This document shows, one piece after another, positions 34,871-35,843 of a DNA stretch of 35,843 nt. The notes beneath the pieces are model-generated. The model did no database searches and was not told the origin of the DNA. It saw only the letters and a list, made by a program, of their open reading frames with translations. The position numbers and the translations under genes are program-made. Within the stretch, counting starts at the first letter, position 1; every line of letters begins with the position of its first letter. The stretch comes from Candidatus Segetimicrobium genomatis (GTDB lineage: Bacteria > Sysuimicrobiota > Sysuimicrobiia > Sysuimicrobiales > Kaftiobacteriaceae), in contig VBAL01000091.1 in NCBI GenBank assembly GCA_005888595.1, positions 1-35,843 on the forward strand, in the 5' to 3' direction.

Positions 34871-35843
34871 GTGGCGATTAAAGAGACGCTGAAGAAAGTG
34901 GTCGATAGAGAGGATCTCTCGGAGAGCGAGGCCTGGAGCGCCATGGGCGAGGTGATGGACGGGCAGGCGACCCAGGCGCAGATTGCCGCGCTGATCACCG
35001 CGATGCGGATGAAGGGCGAGACGGTGCAGGAGATCGCCGGATTCGCCCGGGCGATGCGGGAGCGGGCGCAACGCATCACCCCCAAGGCCGATGCGCTCAT
35101 CGACATCGTGGGGACCGGCGGCGATCGGCTGAACACCTTTAACATCAGTACGACCAGCGCGTTCGTGGTCGCCGCCGCCGGCGGATACGTGGCCAAGCAC
35201 GGCAACCGGGCGGTGTCGCGTTTGTCCGGCGCGGCCGATGTCTTGGAGGCGCTGGGTGTGCAGATCCAGGTGCCCCCCGAGGTGGTGCGACGCGCCATTG
35301 AGGATATCGGCATCGGCTTCATGTTTGCGCCGATCTATCACACGGCGATGAAGCACGCCGTGGGCCCGCGCAAGGAGATCGGGATCCGCACTGTGTTCAA
35401 CATCCTGGGGCCGCTGACCAACCCCGCCAACGCGAACTACCTGGTCGTGGGGACCTATGATCCCGCGCTAACCGAGATCATGGCCCGCGTGCTCGGCGAG
35501 ATGGGGGCCCGCCGCGCTCTGGTGGTCCATGGGCTGGATGGCGTGGATGAGGTGTCGACGATGGGGTCGACGCGCGTCTCCGAGTTGCGGAACGGCAGCG
35601 TGCGGACGTACGCGATCGCACCCGACGACCTTGGACTTCCCAAGACCTCGCCCGAGGCGATCGCCGGGGGCCGTCCGGATGAGAACGCCGCGATCACCAC
35701 CGCCGTCCTGCAGGGCGAACGCAGCCCGCGCCGCGATATTGTGTTGGCCAATGCCGGCGCGGCGCTGTGCGCGGCCGAACTGGCCGGCGACTGGAAGGAT
35801 GGGATCGAGCTGGCCCGACGGGCCATTGACTCCGGCGCCGCCT
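34871..35843 (+). CDS. trpD: Anthranilate phosphoribosyltransferase (3' end outside window)
   Basis: TrpD joins anthranilate to PRPP. GTG 34871, with GGGGAGG upstream, opens at least 324 codons without a stop to the edge. It starts VAIKETLKKVVDREDLSESEAWSAMGEVMDG and has DIVGTGGDRLNTFNISTTSAFVVAAAGGYVAKHGNRAVSRLSGAADVLEALG and GIRTVFNILGPLTNPANANYLVVG, RALVVHGLDGVDEVSTMG. The canonical GTGGDG reads GTGGDR, and the conserved SSKSGSAD reads SRLSGAAD, losing a Lys near the PRPP site. It is not in the ORF track because it runs off the end. Confidence 0.93.
   Translation, partial: MAIKETLKKVVDREDLSESEAWSAMGEVMDGQATQAQIAALITAMRMKGETVQEIAGFARAMRERAQRITPKADALIDIVGTGGDRLNTFNISTTSAFVVAAAGGYVAKHGNRAVSRLSGAADVLEALGVQIQVPPEVVRRAIEDIGIGFMFAPIYHTAMKHAVGPRKEIGIRTVFNILGPLTNPANANYLVVGTYDPALTEIMARVLGEMGARRALVVHGLDGVDEVSTMGSTRVSELRNGSVRTYAIAPDDLGLPKTSPEAIAGGRPDENAAITTAVLQGERSPRRDIVLANAGAALCAAELAGDWKDGIELARRAIDSGAA

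Overview
This 35.8-kb window is a high-GC bacterial chromosomal replication-origin region followed by an aromatic amino acid biosynthesis region. Left of the origin, jag (partial)-yidC-yidD-rnpA-rpmH run leftward. Right of it everything runs rightward, so all genes are on the leading strand. A RemB (DUF370) gene between recF and gyrB, a short YidC without a large periplasmic domain, a T-box leader and extended -10 promoters point to Bacillota or a neighbouring Terrabacteria lineage (Symbiobacterium/Thermaerobacter-like or a deep candidate phylum). That placement is inference. There are no tRNA, rRNA, CRISPR or IS genes.

Layout: 1-1749, ribosomal protein L34 / RNase P protein / membrane insertase operon. 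1750-2283, first DnaA-box cluster. 2284-3051, an unusual GHKL-ATPase plus winged-helix protein. 3090-4408, dnaA, broken by an apparent 16-nt deletion. 4409-4574, second DnaA-box cluster and AT-rich unwinding element. 4575-12575, dnaN, S4 protein, recF, DUF721, remB, gyrB, gyrA. 12600-20107, accessory block: M50 protease, GNAT acetyltransferase, sugar ABC transporter (binding protein and two permeases, no ATPase), degenerate Nudix protein, 29-codon sORF, AlaX, HExxH metallopeptidase, histidine phosphatase. 20184-26142, shikimate genes aroE, aroC, aroK-aroB fusion, aroQ, aroH, aroA. 26256-29997, MoxR/DUF58/DUF4129 trio. 30001-35843, a T-box with a Trp (UGG) specifier controlling DAHP synthase, tyrA, trpE, trpG and trpD (cut by the window end).

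The aro block makes chorismate. The T-box operon feeds carbon in through DAHP synthase and sends chorismate to tryptophan, with prephenate dehydrogenase (Tyr branch) in the same transcript, so uncharged tRNA-Trp would induce the whole set.

The most unusual structure is a family of at least twelve intergenic inverted repeats. Each arm is a run of degenerate 7- or 8-nt units, and the other arm is its reverse complement. The unit sequence differs from locus to locus but the architecture is constant. They sit in gene junctions from 7.6 kb onward, supply stop codons and protein tails to neighbouring genes, and two lie inside the T-box leader. They resemble in style the heptameric STRR repeats of cyanobacteria, but as paired hairpins. 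Separately, several conserved genes carry short lesions relative to family expectation (dnaA frameshift, aroE missing its catalytic Asp segment, a short loop in aroC, a 66-bp exact tandem duplication in the DUF58 gene). These could be real or assembly errors and should be checked against reads.
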